NCBI GenBank assembly: GCA_965240325.2
Contig: OZ251238.1
Location: 248,001 to 312,000 of the forward strand
Length of the DNA: 64,000 bases
From: Rebecca billardiae RCC1528
Taxonomy: Eukaryota; Haptophyta
Reading direction: 5' to 3'
The number at the start of each line of letters is the position of its first letter. Position 1 is the stretch's first letter. The notes beneath the pieces were generated by a model that worked only from the letters and a program-made list of their open reading frames with translations, did no database searches and was not told the DNA's origin. The position numbers and the translations under genes were made by a program. Positions 30,695-41,506 of this stretch are shown here, in pieces.

Positions 30695-32673
30695 TGCGAT
30701 CGGCCTCGGCGCTGCCGCCGCCCGAGCCCGAGCCGTCGCCCGAGTCGTCGCTCGCGCCGCCGGCGCTGCCCGTGCGGTCGGCGTGCTCGGCGGTGCCGAC
30801 GGCGCGCCCAGCCGTCGCCGAGGCGAGCGCACCCGCCTGCTTGTCCGCCGGCCCGCGCGTGAGCGCCCAGCCGAGCCCGCCCGCTCGTGGCGGCGCCGAC
30901 TCTGCGACGGCGAGTGCGGACGCCCCCGACCGAGCCTTCCGAGCCTTTCGGCCGGTGGTCGAGGCGGCGCCGCTCTCGCGCCGCGTGGGCGGCGGCATGC
31001 CCGCGGCGTTGGTGCGGTCTCTCCACGACGGGTGCGACGGCGCCCCGTTGCCGTGGCCGCACGCGCTCGCGGCGAGCGCCGACGCGCGCGCGACCGAGGC
31101 GGGCGTGAGCGTCTGCTGGCACGCGCCGCCGTGCGCCTGCGGCGCGGACGTCGCCGTCGCGTGGCCGAGCGGCGCGGGCTGCGCGGCGGGCTGGGGCGCG
31201 GCGGCGGGCGGCAGCGCGGCGGCGAGCGGCGCGGGCTCCGAGCCTTGCTCGGACGAGCGCGTCGGCAGCGACGGCTGCGGCACGGGCGCGCTCACGCCCG
31301 TGCCGAGCGGCCCGGTACTCGCCGTCGCCGGCTGCGCGGCGGCGCGCCATGGCCCGCTGTCGGCCGCGTGCCCGCCCGGCGCGAGCTGGCCGAGCGCGCC
31401 GGCGGTGGTGGGCGAGGGCTGCACGCCGAGCGGCGGGCGCAGCCTCTGCTGCGCCGACGTGTCCAGCGGCGCCGGCCGCGGCGGCGGCTGGCCGAGCACG
31501 GCCGCGGACGCGTGCCACGGCAGCTGCGCGAGGCTCGCGGCCGGCGCGGACGCGGGCGCGCACGTGCACGCCGGCTGCAGCTGTCGCTGCGACTGCTGCG
31601 CGTGCGCGAGCGAGTGCGGCACCGCGGCGTGAGCTATTGGCGCGGAGCCCGCGCTGCCCTGCGCCGCCGCCGACGCCGCCGGCAGCGCCGCCGCGAGCGG
31701 CTGCAGCGCGAGCGCGGGCGCGGCGCCGGGCGAGCCCGCCGCGGCCTGGTGCCCGACGGGTGCGCCGGCCGAGAGGAACAGCGGCAGCACGCCGGGCGTG
31801 AGGTAGAGCGCGGGGCCGACCGAGCCGGCGGGCGGCTGGATCTGCGCCGGCGCGGGCGGCTGCGCCAGCAGCGTCCTCGCGCCCGGCGCCGCGGCCGGGT
31901 TGAGCGGCGAGGGTGCGGCGGCGGCGGCGCCGCCGCCGCCGCCGGCGGCGCCCCCGGCCGGCTGCAGCGGCACGCTCGCCGAGCGGATGAAGAGCGGCGC
32001 GCCGTCCGGCCCCTTCTCGAGGCCGGGCGGCAGCGGCTGGATCGGGCGGTGCATCTTGCGCGCCGGCAGCCCCGCGCTCCGCGTGTCCGCGCCGCGCTTA
32101 TGCGCGCCGCGGCCGAGGCGTGACGAGCGGGCGGGCGCCGAGCCGAGCGACCCGCTCGTTTCCAGCCCGCTGCACGCGCCGTCCGCGCTCGAGGCGGGCG
32201 CGGCTACGGGCTTGCCCACCGCCTTGAGCTTTTGCCTCCGGTTCTGAAACCAGACCTGAACCGTGCGTGGAGACATCCGCAGCGATTCGGCGAGCGACTG
32301 GCGCAGCGCTTGCCTCGGGAGCGGATCACGCTCGAAGACCTGCGCGGCGGCGGCGGCGGCGGCGGCGGAGGCGGCGGGCGGCGGGCGGCGGCGGCGGCGC
32401 ACGCGGCGCGCGCGGCGAGGGGATTGTGTCGGCGGGCGACGCCACGGGCTCGGGAGAGCACGCACGAAGCACGCCCACCCATCCCCACCCGCCGCGCGCG
32501 CGCGCGCTCACCTCCTCCAGGGCGGCGAGCTGCTGCTTGGAGATCTTTGAGCGCTTTGTCGACCGTCGCTGCTGCGTCGTCATCGCCGGGAGGTCGGTGC
32601 GTGGCACCGCTGCCGCCGAGAGGGCGGCAACGTCTGCCGAACGGCTGTCGGGTGGTTCGCTTGGGAGCGGCAT
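27495..32673 (-). CDS. very large homeodomain protein with low-complexity C-terminus
   Basis: Two exons: 32673-32512 and 32339-27495 (intron 172 bp, donor gtgagc, acceptor cag), 1,668 residues. The homeodomain is at about residues 34-94 and is split by the intron after LAALEE; it continues VFERDPLPRQALRQSLAESL and reaches the recognition helix with WFQNRR at 84-89 followed by QKLK, so DNA-binding residues are intact. The remaining ~1,570 residues are one uninterrupted exon of low-complexity sequence: Ser/Gly/Asp-rich blocks with a poly-Gly run, Ala/Pro/Gln-rich regions and a poly-Gln run of about 18 near the end (28115-28167). A role as transcription factor with long disordered activation regions is inferred. 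The start chosen is Met 32673; the frame is open to 32817 and a later Met at 32583 would shorten it by 30 residues. Opposite-strand open frames are shadows. Confidence 0.88.
28115..28167. repeat. CAG/CTG trinucleotide repeat encoding poly-Gln
   Basis: About 17-18 uninterrupted CAG codons on the minus strand, inside the homeobox gene. Pure CAG usage makes length variation by slippage likely. Confidence 0.95.
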
Positions 32674-34530
32674 GCGACTCCGCACGCTCGCTGGCGTGCG
32701 TGTGGCGTACCCCGCGGCAGGACACCACGGTCGCCTGCGCAGGCGGCAGTGAGTCACCCTGCTGAGTGCGAAGAATTCGCGCCGACGACCTTCGCCGGAG
32801 TTCTCGCCGCGCTGCACGCCTTCTCACCCCGCAATAGGGAAAATGAACGTAGGAAGCTTTGACAGTTTTCTCTGTGCACCTGCGAGATGCAATCTTGGTT
32901 GGGCGGCGAATTAATGTCGCTCGGGGAATGGGGCGGAGATGGCACCAAACGGGCTGGCGCTCACAATCTCGCCGCACTTCCTAGGACGAGATCAGTATCA
33001 GGCGTTGTGACGGTTTTGCACCGTTTGCTTGCGTAGTTCGACGGTGCTCCAACTTGGCAGTGATCGAATATCAAAGAATTGCGATTCTTGCTACTCACTG
33101 ATTACCTGATTTACCTCTACTTCTACCGCCCGTCTCGGCGCATTTATAATATCTGGTTGGGCATCACCCGCGGCGGCTCAGGCAGAACCTCCTGAGAAAC
33201 GGGCTACGGAAGCCTCTTTCCGAGCGCCGATGCTTCTTTGGAAGGTTTGGAATACTACGTCGGTAGGCTCAAATTACTCGCGGCCAAATCTCATCGAGAT
33301 CGCCGAAACGAGACCGAACTGCCGATGAGCAGTGCCGCCGTGGCAAGGTGAGCACCGTCCACGGACCGACAACGACGGCGGAGGTCGGTTGGGGGTGAAA
33401 GGCGGGTCAACTCCCAGTGCGCCGAGCGACAGAGGTTGGCTCCCGCTCGCTCGCTGTGCGACCTCGCTCCAGCGACTAACTCTCCTGGGCGGGCGCGCGC
33501 CTTGGAGCCCGCCGAGTGGGGCGCGCACTCGCGGTGCGAGCTGCGCTGTGGCCATGGGCACTAACGCGCGTGGAGGCGGCGCGCGCGGCTGGGCAGGAGA
33601 TAGGGAGTGCGTGTCGCTCTCTTGCGTCGCGCGCATTGCTCGTTGCCGCTTTCGCCGCGCCTCAGGCCAGCACGCACGCGCGCGCTGCCTCCAGAAGGCC
33701 AGCCTCCGGCACTCACGCCGGCAGCCACCTGCGCCGATCAGTGACACCATCAGTGTGGTGCCGCGGTCTGGTCGGCGCGAGTCGGTCGGGGCCATCGGGC
33801 GAGGTTTGCATACAACAGGCGCGCGCCATGCCGTCTCGCGGCGACGCCGCGCATGGGCCCGGGCGCATCCCATGGTCACTCGTCGAAGTGGGCTGAGCTG
33901 CAGAGCAGATTCGTCGGTTCAGCCTGAGAGCCAGAGCGATATTTTGATTCGTATTCGGCACGACACTGAGCCTTCGGGCCATTCGGCAGAGACGGTGCGC
34001 GGCGCGCGGGCGCGGCCGGCGGGCGCGCAGCGTGCGGCACGGGGCCCACGCCGCCGCGCCGGCGCCGGGCCTCGCCGAGGCGGCAGCCCGCAAAGTGCCG
34101 CTCTGTCCGCCGAGCCGCGAGGGCCGGTGCCCGCAGTCGATGCCGATCACGTACGCGCGTCACGGTCTTTGTGGATGGCGTGGTAAAGCGCTTAAGCGGC
34201 CGGTTCACGCAATGCTACGCTACAGTACAGGCGCGGGACGGCGGGACAGCGGGTGCGGGCCGCCGCCACGGTAACGGTTAATCGGACATCGGTCCACTAC
34301 GGAACTCCGAGATTTACTACCACGTAAGAGCCTTGCTCAGAGTGTGCGGGCACTGACGAGTGACGGGGACTGCGGCAAGTTGAAGAATGAAGATTGAAGT
34401 GGCAGGCCGACCGCAGCCCGCAGGGCGCCTCCTAAGACTGACGCGAGTGAGTACATCAGAGTAACAGTGCCGAGTGCGCCGTCGTGCGGTCAGGCGCACC
34501 GTCACTACACGCCTGCTGTCACTCGGGCTG
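32674..34530. other. homeobox 5' flank and gene-free stretch
   Basis: 32674-33330 has mixed composition and should contain the homeobox promoter. From 33330 to 34190 GC is high and several frames are open on both strands, but none keeps a clear coding bias. A short plus-strand piece at about 34070-34240 (AARKVPLCPPSREGRCPQSM) is the only natural-looking peptide. No family or repeat recognised. Confidence 0.35.
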
Positions 34531-35415
34531 CTATGACTTGCTCGCGAAGACGACCAACGACGCCACCACGAGCGCGATGGTGGCATCCAGATACCACTGC
34601 AACTTCACCCCCTGGACCATCGCGCTGAGCTTGTAGGCAAGCAGCGGCAGCACGAGAGCAGACGCAATCTGCGTGTTCTCTGCGAGGCCAAGCTCGGAGC
34701 TGCGGCCAGGGGCTCGCAGCAGCGCCGCGGGGTCCACCGGCGCTGCTAGCGCCGATGGGACCAAAGCATTCCACGCATCGGAGCGCCGCAGAGCCAGCGG
34801 AAGCGACGCAGTCTCCTGGGGCGGCCGCACGCTGAGCAGCCGCACGTCCAGGGCGACGACACCGGCAACGTCATTGCCAGCGCCCAGGCCCTCGGCCTCC
34901 TGGCTCAGGCGATTGGCGTTGAGCACGGTGGTGTAGAGCCGCTGTTGCTGACCAAACCCGCGTGGCTTTGGCTCACGGGTGCGGTCCTTGTAGCCGAGCG
35001 GTGATGGGATGATGAGACGTCGTGTGCCGCGCGCACGCATGCCGCGCAAGCCTTCGTCCAGCCCGTCGATCATGTCGCCACTGCCCACGACCTGCCGGTA
35101 GGGTTCTTCCTCGCTCGCCTGCGTGTTAAGGAACACCCACCCTTGTCTGCCCACTAATCGGCCGACCACATGGAAGATGACGCGGCTGCCTGGTCCGACT
35201 TCCTCCCCTGAGCCCGCCACGATGTCAGCCCATCTCAGCCCGCTCGCCGTCGTCGTAAAGGTGAGCTGCTGCTGCGCCGCCGCCAAGCTCGGACCACTCA
35301 CGGCGGCGGCAGCAGCTCCAGCCGCCAGCTCGACGGCTCGGCGGCGCGCGCACGACGGCGTGGCAAAGTGAGGCTGCAGGGCCACGACGGCGACGACGAG
35401 TGGCAGCGGCGTCAT
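34531..35415 (-). CDS. FKBP-type peptidyl-prolyl isomerase-like protein, plastid, C-terminal membrane anchor
   Basis: A 294-residue single-exon protein. The N-terminus is bipartite: a signal peptide (MTPLPLVVAVVALQP), then a short Arg-containing stretch with a twin-Arg-like CARRRAVELAAG followed by a second hydrophobic Ala-rich segment ending SLAAAQQQ. This fits import through a complex plastid and possibly onward Tat-type transfer to the thylakoid lumen. The FKBP domain spans about residues 58-142 (SGLRWADIVAGSGEEVGPGS, then QVVGSGDMIDGLDEGLRGMR and LIIPSPLGYKD). Two hydrophobic segments near the C-terminus (ALVLPLLAYKLSAMVQ and DATIALVVASLVVFA) suggest membrane anchoring, unusual for a lumenal FKBP. 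The frame is open upstream to 35784, but the upstream part overlaps a dispersed repeat, so the internal Met at 35415 is preferred. Confidence 0.8.
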   Translation of the reverse strand: MTPLPLVVAVVALQPHFATPSCARRRAVELAAGAAAAAVSGPSLAAAQQQLTFTTTASGLRWADIVAGSGEEVGPGSRVIFHVVGRLVGRQGWVFLNTQASEEEPYRQVVGSGDMIDGLDEGLRGMRARGTRRLIIPSPLGYKDRTREPKPRGFGQQQRLYTTVLNANRLSQEAEGLGAGNDVAGVVALDVRLLSVRPPQETASLPLALRRSDAWNALVPSALAAPVDPAALLRAPGRSSELGLAENTQIASALVLPLLAYKLSAMVQGVKLQWYLDATIALVVASLVVFASKS

Positions 35416-35606
35416 CGCGGCCACGGCGCAAGGCGAGCCGCCGAGCGAGCGCGGCGCAAGCGCGCGAAAGCCGAGGAGCCACCCGGACACCCGAGAGGCC
35501 GAGCGACTGAGCGAGTGCGAGACCGGATTTTGATTCTCGTTGATGTCGATGGCGGATTGGCCGAAGCTGCAGCCTGTCTGATGCACTGGAAAGCGCGTGC
35601 GCGCCT

Positions 35607-36022
35607 TTCCGCGCGCCGTGGGTGCGCGTGGCACGCATCGTGTCGTACTTGCCCAGAGGAGGCCTGACCGGCCGGCCAACCAACCTGCCGCGATCACGTT
35701 CAAATGCAGGCGGCAAGCTGCAGGCGAGCGCAGCTGCATGCGAGCGCACGCAAGTCGCAACCAACGGAAGCATCTCAAGCTCAAAAGGTAGTGGCGGCGG
35801 AGCGTGCACTGTAGAGCTGCTGTCGGTGGCAGTCCATCGTTCCATCAACTGCTCTTGGTCGCCAACTGACGAGGGCGTGACGCTGCGCGTCCTGACACTG
35901 TCGTGCGCCGCGAGTAACCCCTGTGGCAAGGCGAAGCACCCTGGCAAGGGGAAGCAGCATGCCTTGACAACACATGTTGCCATTGCTCAGCGTCCCAGCA
36001 CGAGGATGCACCAACGACGTGC
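35607..36022 (+). repeat. dispersed repeat, direct copy at 21436-21875
   Basis: Second copy of the repeat described at 21436. It lies about 190 bp upstream of the chosen FKBP start and provides most of the misleading upstream extension of that frame. Confidence 0.75.
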
Positions 36023-37096
36023 CACGGGCTCGTCCGAGCGGAAGTCGGATTACGGTACGGCCAGATGGCGGTGCCCACTTTACCGCTGGCTGGCCAGGTA
36101 GGCGGCACGTCAGTCACGGTCAGTGCCTCGGCCCTCGGGACGGGCATCCAGCGGCGGCGAGGTCGCCATACCACGTGGCGTGGTCCCAGAGAAGATAACT
36201 CCCGGCCCTGATCGGCTCGCTAGCCATGTCGGTCGATCATCGCCATTGACCTTAGGTGCTCACAGGCCACATGTATTCCGGCGGCGGCAGCTTCGCATAC
36301 GTGGACACGGTCACACGACTACCGTGCAGCCAACCTTGATCGTCAGACTCACGGCGTGTGGGGTTAGACGGAACATTGAAAGCGGTCTGCACAGTGGCAA
36401 GGCGTGCCAAAGCGGTCAGCATGCCCGTCAGAAGGGTGATCGTGGTCCCTACTAAGTACTTGCCAAACCTTTTCATGCGCAGCCTCACGCGAGCGCCGGT
36501 TGCACGAGGACGTGGACGGGGACTTGAGAGTGGTGAAAATGGCGGTTAGGAAGCTGTCACTCATGCTGAGGCGCTCGATCGCACGACTGCGCCAACATGC
36601 CTACGCCACGCCCTGGTCACCCGGTGCGCCGTGTGACCCGGCCGTGCCGCCATGGCGCTAGGCCTGCTGGGGCCTTGGATCGCAGACGTGGTGGGACTGG
36701 CATTCGAGACGCCCACTCGCCCAGCATGATATGGCGTAGTAGTCCACCTTTCAAAATTGTGGTCAGCTGCGTCAAGTGGCAGACCTGGCCCCTGTATACT
36801 GCGATAGTGAGTCCGCGAGAGATTGAGATATATACGCGTACTCGGCGGCACTTCTGACCGCTGCATCACAGTGTGCGCTCATTCTCAGCAGTGTATTCAG
36901 ATATCTTAAGAAGTCCGCTCAAAGGCGCACGATGTGACGGCTCCGGAACGTCGTCATAACTATAAACACTGCACTCACAGCATCAGCGGCCGCGGGGGGG
37001 GCGGCGGCCGGCGCGCCGCGGGCGGCTCTGGTCCGATGATGCAATTATTTGTGGAGTCAGGAGTGCATGTATGATGAGCTCTAAGTAGGGCCCGTC
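36023..37096. other. gene-free stretch
   Basis: Mixed base composition, no coding bias in any frame. A short inverted similarity is visible between 36598-36645 and 36650-36660 (cacccggtgcgccgtgtgac region). No gene recognised. Confidence 0.4.
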
Positions 37097-37498
37097 TTAG
37101 TCTTCGACTTCGTCATCGCTTAGAAACTCGGAACTGGCGCCGCGCCGCCGGACCCCGTCGATTCGCACGGCGCCGCACCCTGGACAAGGACGTACACTTT
37201 GACTTGACCCGTCATACAGCTGGCTGACTAGGGGACCGCGCAGCGGCACCGGGTGACTGAATAAGCCGGCGCCGCCGTCTGGCCGATCACCGATCGGCGG
37301 TCCAGCAACGTACACGGTCTGATCCTGGCTGCAGTCCGCCACAGTCCCGGCGGCGTTCGCGGCGGGTGAGTTGAGACACGCCCTGCTGCCGCCAACTCGG
37401 ACTGAGTCGGACGGAGTCAGTGACTCAATGGACATGGTTATGACGTAACCAGTGGCCATTACTGGAACTCTCCATATCATACGACTATCACTGATCAC
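37097..37498 (-). CDS. weak small hypothetical protein
   Basis: A minus-strand frame of 133 codons. The part from about residue 25 to the end reads naturally (SIESLTPSDSVRVGGS, CGAVRIDGVRRRG) and ends in an acidic tail SEFLSDDEVED. One CPGC pair is present. Third-position bias is weaker than in the confident genes. No family recognised; it could be a chance frame or the last exon of an unseen gene. Confidence 0.25.
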   Translation of the reverse strand: MISDSRMIWRVPVMATGYVITMSIESLTPSDSVRVGGSRACLNSPAANAAGTVADCSQDQTVYVAGPPIGDRPDGGAGLFSHPVPLRGPLVSQLYDGSSQSVRPCPGCGAVRIDGVRRRGASSEFLSDDEVED

Positions 37499-37919
37499 CA
37501 GCAGTAGCAGCGCAGGCCGGGCTCGGGAGTCGCCGGGGGCGGCCGGGCTTCTATAGAGGCCAGGGTATAGGCGGCGCGCCGGCGTTGTCGAGTACTCGGA
37601 CTCATCCTTAGTACGCGGCCTCCGTGCGCACGGCCCGTGCAGGCTGTGCAGCGCGCGCGCACGATCGTTCTGCTATGACGGCGACGAGGCTGTCCAGGGC
37701 CGTTATATTAAGTTATACCGAACGTTTATGATAACACAATATTAGATCATGAGTCATCACACAGAACTCCGAAGCAGTAGACGGACAACGGCGGACCGTC
37801 TCTGCACCCAGGCGGAGCGCCGCCGTCGGGCAGCGCGAGACAGTCGGTCCCCGGTGTTCGCAGCGGGGGCGGGAACATCGTGCCAGGCGCAGCAACGCGC
37901 GAGCATGTACGCTCGTTCC
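37499..37919. other. 3' flank of the DUF6523 gene, nothing recognised
   Basis: GC-rich to about 37690, then AT-richer. No coding frame or repeat was recognised; it probably contains the 3' untranslated region of the gene ending at 37920. Confidence 0.4.
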
Positions 37920-38528
37920 TCACTGCCCCGGCAGCGTGGCATCCTCGCTGTTGAGCGGGTTGTTGAGGTCGTCGAGGAACTTGGAGAAGAAGTTCTTCTC
38001 GTCCACCGTCTTTGACCTGTCCGCCTGGACGACCGGGTCGTCGGGGAACTCGGCGAGGCGGAAGCCGAACTGAAGCGTCGCGGGATCCGCGTCCGCCGGG
38101 AGCAGCTTGGGGTACTGGCGCGCCACAGCGGCGCAGAGCTCGGCCTCGCGCGTGTAGATCGAGCGGCTCACCGCCTCGAGCACGGATGACGTACGCGGCA
38201 CGACCATAGCGCCCGCTGGCATCCACTCGGCACCCTCCTCGGCGCGGACAAAGAGGTCATACTCCGGCTGGCCCGTTTTGCGCAGCTTCTCGTACGCGCC
38301 CGACTTCTTTGGTGCATCTGCTTTGCCCTTGATCTTCTTCTCGCCGAACCCCGACGACGACATCGCCGTGCGCGCAAGGCCGTGGGCGGCGGCAGCGCGG
38401 CCAACCTCCGGGCGAGCCAGCTGCGCCGATGCGAGCGCCGCGCTCGCCACCCCCCTCGAGCCCGCGGGCTGGGGTGGGGCGAACGCAACCGAGCACAGCA
38501 CGAGCGCGCCTGCTGCCATCACGGCCAT
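37920..38528 (-). CDS. plastid DUF6523 / HHL1-like protein
   Basis: A 202-residue single-exon protein. The start at 38528 gives a signal peptide (MAVMAAGALVLCSVAFAPPQ) with cleavage before Phe in the AF motif, followed by an Ala/Ser/Arg-rich transit stretch: the standard bipartite targeting signal of red secondary plastids. The mature part has a short basic segment (KKIKGKADAPKKSGAYEKLR), then YDLFVRAEEGAEWMPAGAMV and RQYPKLLPADADPATLQFGF. This pattern (an 'any-residue-WYPVG'-type start, pairs of Ala-rich helices, 'YPKL...L.FG') matches my memory of the chloroplast DUF6523 family that includes HYPERSENSITIVE TO HIGH LIGHT 1; this assignment is moderately sure. The acidic C-terminus ends SEDATLPGQ. 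The frame is open upstream to 38798, but the AF signal decides the start. Confidence 0.75.
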   Translation of the reverse strand: MAVMAAGALVLCSVAFAPPQPAGSRGVASAALASAQLARPEVGRAAAAHGLARTAMSSSGFGEKKIKGKADAPKKSGAYEKLRKTGQPEYDLFVRAEEGAEWMPAGAMVVPRTSSVLEAVSRSIYTREAELCAAVARQYPKLLPADADPATLQFGFRLAEFPDDPVVQADRSKTVDEKNFFSKFLDDLNNPLNSEDATLPGQ

Positions 38529-38997
38529 GATGATGCCCTCCGTAATCCCGTTGGCAGCGCGCGAGTCGCGACCGTCGAATACTCGGGACTCGGCCGGGCG
38601 CGGGCGCGCGCTGGCCGTGCAAAATCCGGGCCGATCGACGTGAATCATCTCGGCTGGACAAAGGACCGTCAATACCCGCTCTATATCGGAAAGCGAGCGC
38701 AGCAGAGCTCGGCGCATATGAGTGGAGCATATTGATTGGTGCTCGCCCATAGTGGAACGTGCCCCCATAAGTCGATCCGTGACTAACACGGGTGCCACTT
38801 AGCGCCTACGTGGGCGAATTAAAACTGCGGGCAGCAGCAGGGATTGCGATCTCGCGGCGAGTGCCGGACTCGCGAGGCGGGTGGGCGAAGCTCGACAGCG
38901 CGAGAGCCTTCTAGCGCGAGCTGCTTCACCAAGGAGGGCCGCCACTAGGATTCACCGAGAATCCGTGTGGGCCGTCGCGGCGCGCTCGTGCGCGGGG
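38529..38997. promoter_or_regulatory. 469-bp divergent intergenic region
   Basis: Lies between the starts of the minus-strand DUF6523 gene and the plus-strand sterol desaturase-family gene, so it must hold both 5' leaders and promoters. No TATA box or known operator was recognised. Sharing of elements is inferred from geometry only. Confidence 0.45.
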
Positions 38998-40577
38998 ATG
39001 GCCGACGTGCTCTCGTCGGTGATCGGGCCGTGGTCGTTGAAGCCGCTGTCCAACTCGAGCGCGATGCCTCCCTTGCCCGTGGCCTTGCACGACTATCGCA
39101 CCTGGTCATGGGGCCAGCGCGCAGTGTTTGCGTTTGTGGTGCTCTTTGGCTATGAGCTGCTCCACCGGGTCGTGCCCTTGCTGTTCTCGGGCTTCCCGCA
39201 GCTGCCGTGGAAGGGGAAGCACCTGGACGAGCTTGAGTTCAAGGACAAGCTCTTCATCGGCTTCAACCGAATCACTGGTACGCCCAGGGCCGGGGCGCCG
39301 CGCGAATACGGCGGAGCGCGGCAGCGGGATGGGGGTCGCTGGCGCACGTGCACGCGCGGCGGCGTGGCGCGGCACAGCGTGTGCTGTGCGCAGGCTGGGG
39401 ACGCAGGCTGCGTGCGCAACCACGCGCGCACGCCACTTCGCACCGGAGTCGCACGCCATTCGCCCCTCACACTGCGCGCGCGCGCGCGTGCCACGCCGGT
39501 GGGTGCCGTGTGGTTGGCGCTCGCGTGCTGCAGGCGTCACCTTCGTGTACAACTGCCTGCAGTACATGAGCCTGAGCCACACGGTGAAGTGGCTACCCTC
39601 GGAAATGACGCTTATGAACACCGTCGTCGCGCTACCGGTGCGTGCGCTCTCTACCGCCGCCGGCGCTGCGCCGCGCGCCCTCGCGCCCCACGCCGCGGCC
39701 GGGTGCTCACGCGCTGGCTGGCTCGGCGCGCGCACGCTCGTGCGGAGCGCAGGCCCTGTTCATCTTCTACGACTTTTTCTACTGCTTGTGGCATCGGCTC
39801 CTGCACGTACGCGCTATTTACCCGTGGATCCACAAGCACCACCACAAGCAGGTGGTGCCCACGCGCGGCAACCTCGACGCGATGAACGTGCATCCGGTCG
39901 AGTTCCTCGTCGGTGCGGGTCGCGCCGACGTGCGAGTGCGGGGCGCGGCGCGCCGCGCGCGGAGGAGCGCGCGGCCGTGATGGGACCGACGTGCAGCGCA
40001 GGGCGATCCGCGCGGGGCTCATACGGCGTGGGCTGCGGGGTCGCCACGGCCTCGCGCGACGGGCGGGATGCAGCATGAGTCTCCTCCCACGCCTCGCCCA
40101 CCGGCCTCGGCCGCCAGCCTGCAGCGGCGCTGATCCGCCCGCGTGCGCCCCCGCGCGATGCCCTGCGCTCGGCGCGCGCAGGCGAGTACTTGCACTTGGC
40201 GGCCTTGACTGTGGTGCCGGCGCATGCGGTCACGTGCTTCCTCTTCGTCCTCTCGATGGGTGCGCGCGCGCGCGCACGCGCGCGCGCACGCGGCTGCTGC
40301 ACGCGGCTGCTGCCGCCGCCAGGTTGGCGCTCACACCTGCGCGCCGCCCCGGCTGTCCCCGTGCCGCCTCGCTCGCCCTCGCTCCCTCCGGCCGCGCGCA
40401 GGCGTGCTCACTGCGCTCAACCACACGCGCCTCGATGTGAACGTCCCGTGGGGCATCTTCAAGGTGCGCTGGCACGACCTGCACCACCGAGTGCCGCAGA
40501 GCAACTACGGGCAGTACACGATGCTGTGGGACCACCTGTGGGGCTCCTACCGCGAGGACAAGGAGGACGAGGACTGA
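38998..40577 (+). CDS. sterol desaturase / fatty acid hydroxylase superfamily enzyme
   Basis: A membrane di-iron enzyme of the ERG3/SUR2/C4-sterol oxidase superfamily. Exons are 38998-39277, 39534-39637, 39753-39912, 40182-40259 and 40402-40577, giving 265 residues, normal for the family. Three of the four introns split a Gly codon as G^GC; the other is phase 0. Hydrophobic segments are visible in exons 1 and 2 and in exon 4. The iron-ligand His clusters are complete: HRLLH and HKHHHK in exon 3, NHTRLDVN and WHDLHHR in exon 5. The exact substrate (sterol, fatty acid or sphingoid base) cannot be fixed. The C-terminus is acidic (REDKEDED), with no KKXX retention signal. The frame is open to 38881; the Met at 38998 (MADVLSSVIGPWSLK) is the best start. 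Confidence 0.9.
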
Positions 40578-41506
40578 GGCGGCCGCGCTGGGGCGGGTGC
40601 GCACAGTGGGGCAGCCTGCGTGGCGCGGCTGCCACGCGCGCGCCGCGTTGGGCGGCGCGCATGACTCAGCACTCACTGTGGAGGTGAGCGCAGCAGCAGG
40701 CGTCGGCGGCAGCGCAGCCAGCAACTGCTGCGTCGCTGGTGCTGGCCGAGTTGGGCACGGGGTGGCGCGCTGTGCAGCGCGCGTGCGGCATGGGGGCTGC
40801 GCGCACGCCGCGCAAGCGCGCTGACAGAGCGAGTGCTGAGCGGAGCCACCGTGACGGCAGTGGCGGCGCGGGGCTGAGGCCCGGCCCGCAGCGTGGCACC
40901 GCGCCCGGCTGTCTTTCGCGCTGCCAGGGGGCAGAGCGCCGGACGTGACGACGGCGCAGGCGAGCCCGGCCGCTCTGCCGCCAGCGCGGCGCACAGTCTT
41001 CTCTACGCTCTGCGGAGCGGCGCCAGCGACGCGCGTGACGCCAGCTGCCTGCATCACGCGTCACGCCGTGTCGACTGTCGGATGACGGATCGGGCATGGC
41101 GCGAGGTCTCTGTGACGGACGACGACTCGGCGGACAGCCGCGCGCATCACTACGTCGCTTGCAGCGCGCATGTGCGCGCGCACCATCTACGCGCACTTAT
41201 TCTTAGCAGCATGCGCTCCAGCCAGTAGGATCTCACATTCTTGGCTGACTGATTTGCCGATGTTATTAAGGCGGAAAATAGATGGACGGGCGTCGCGCCG
41301 GGCCGGCGAATCCTCGAGCAGGTGACGAGGCCCAGGCGCCCAGCAGCGACAAGATTCCGGATTCGTTCGCGTCTCCCGCGTTTTCATCAGACCCCTGCCG
41401 TTGGGTACCAACGTGCGGGCGAGGAAATTGGCTCCTCCCTTTCCGCGCGAAATGCCGGAGGCTTGCGCGTCCGCTGCCGGCTTGTCGAACGGTCCAACTC
41501 ACCAGA
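40578..41506. other. intergenic, 5' leader of the GH18-like gene at its right end
   Basis: Very GC-rich to 41100 with several open frames but no coding bias. The frame of the next gene is open back to 41282, but the signal peptide at 41507 fixes its start. No repeats recognised. Confidence 0.45.

Noticed and set aside
28239-32123. 1,294-codon plus-strand frame and other long frames across the homeobox gene
   Set aside because: Shadow frames of a GC-rich low-complexity exon; only the minus-strand frame joins the homeodomain through a proper intron.
33274-34208. Several 100-280-codon frames on both strands
   Set aside because: No consistent third-position bias, no family resemblance, and the frames overlap each other heavily.
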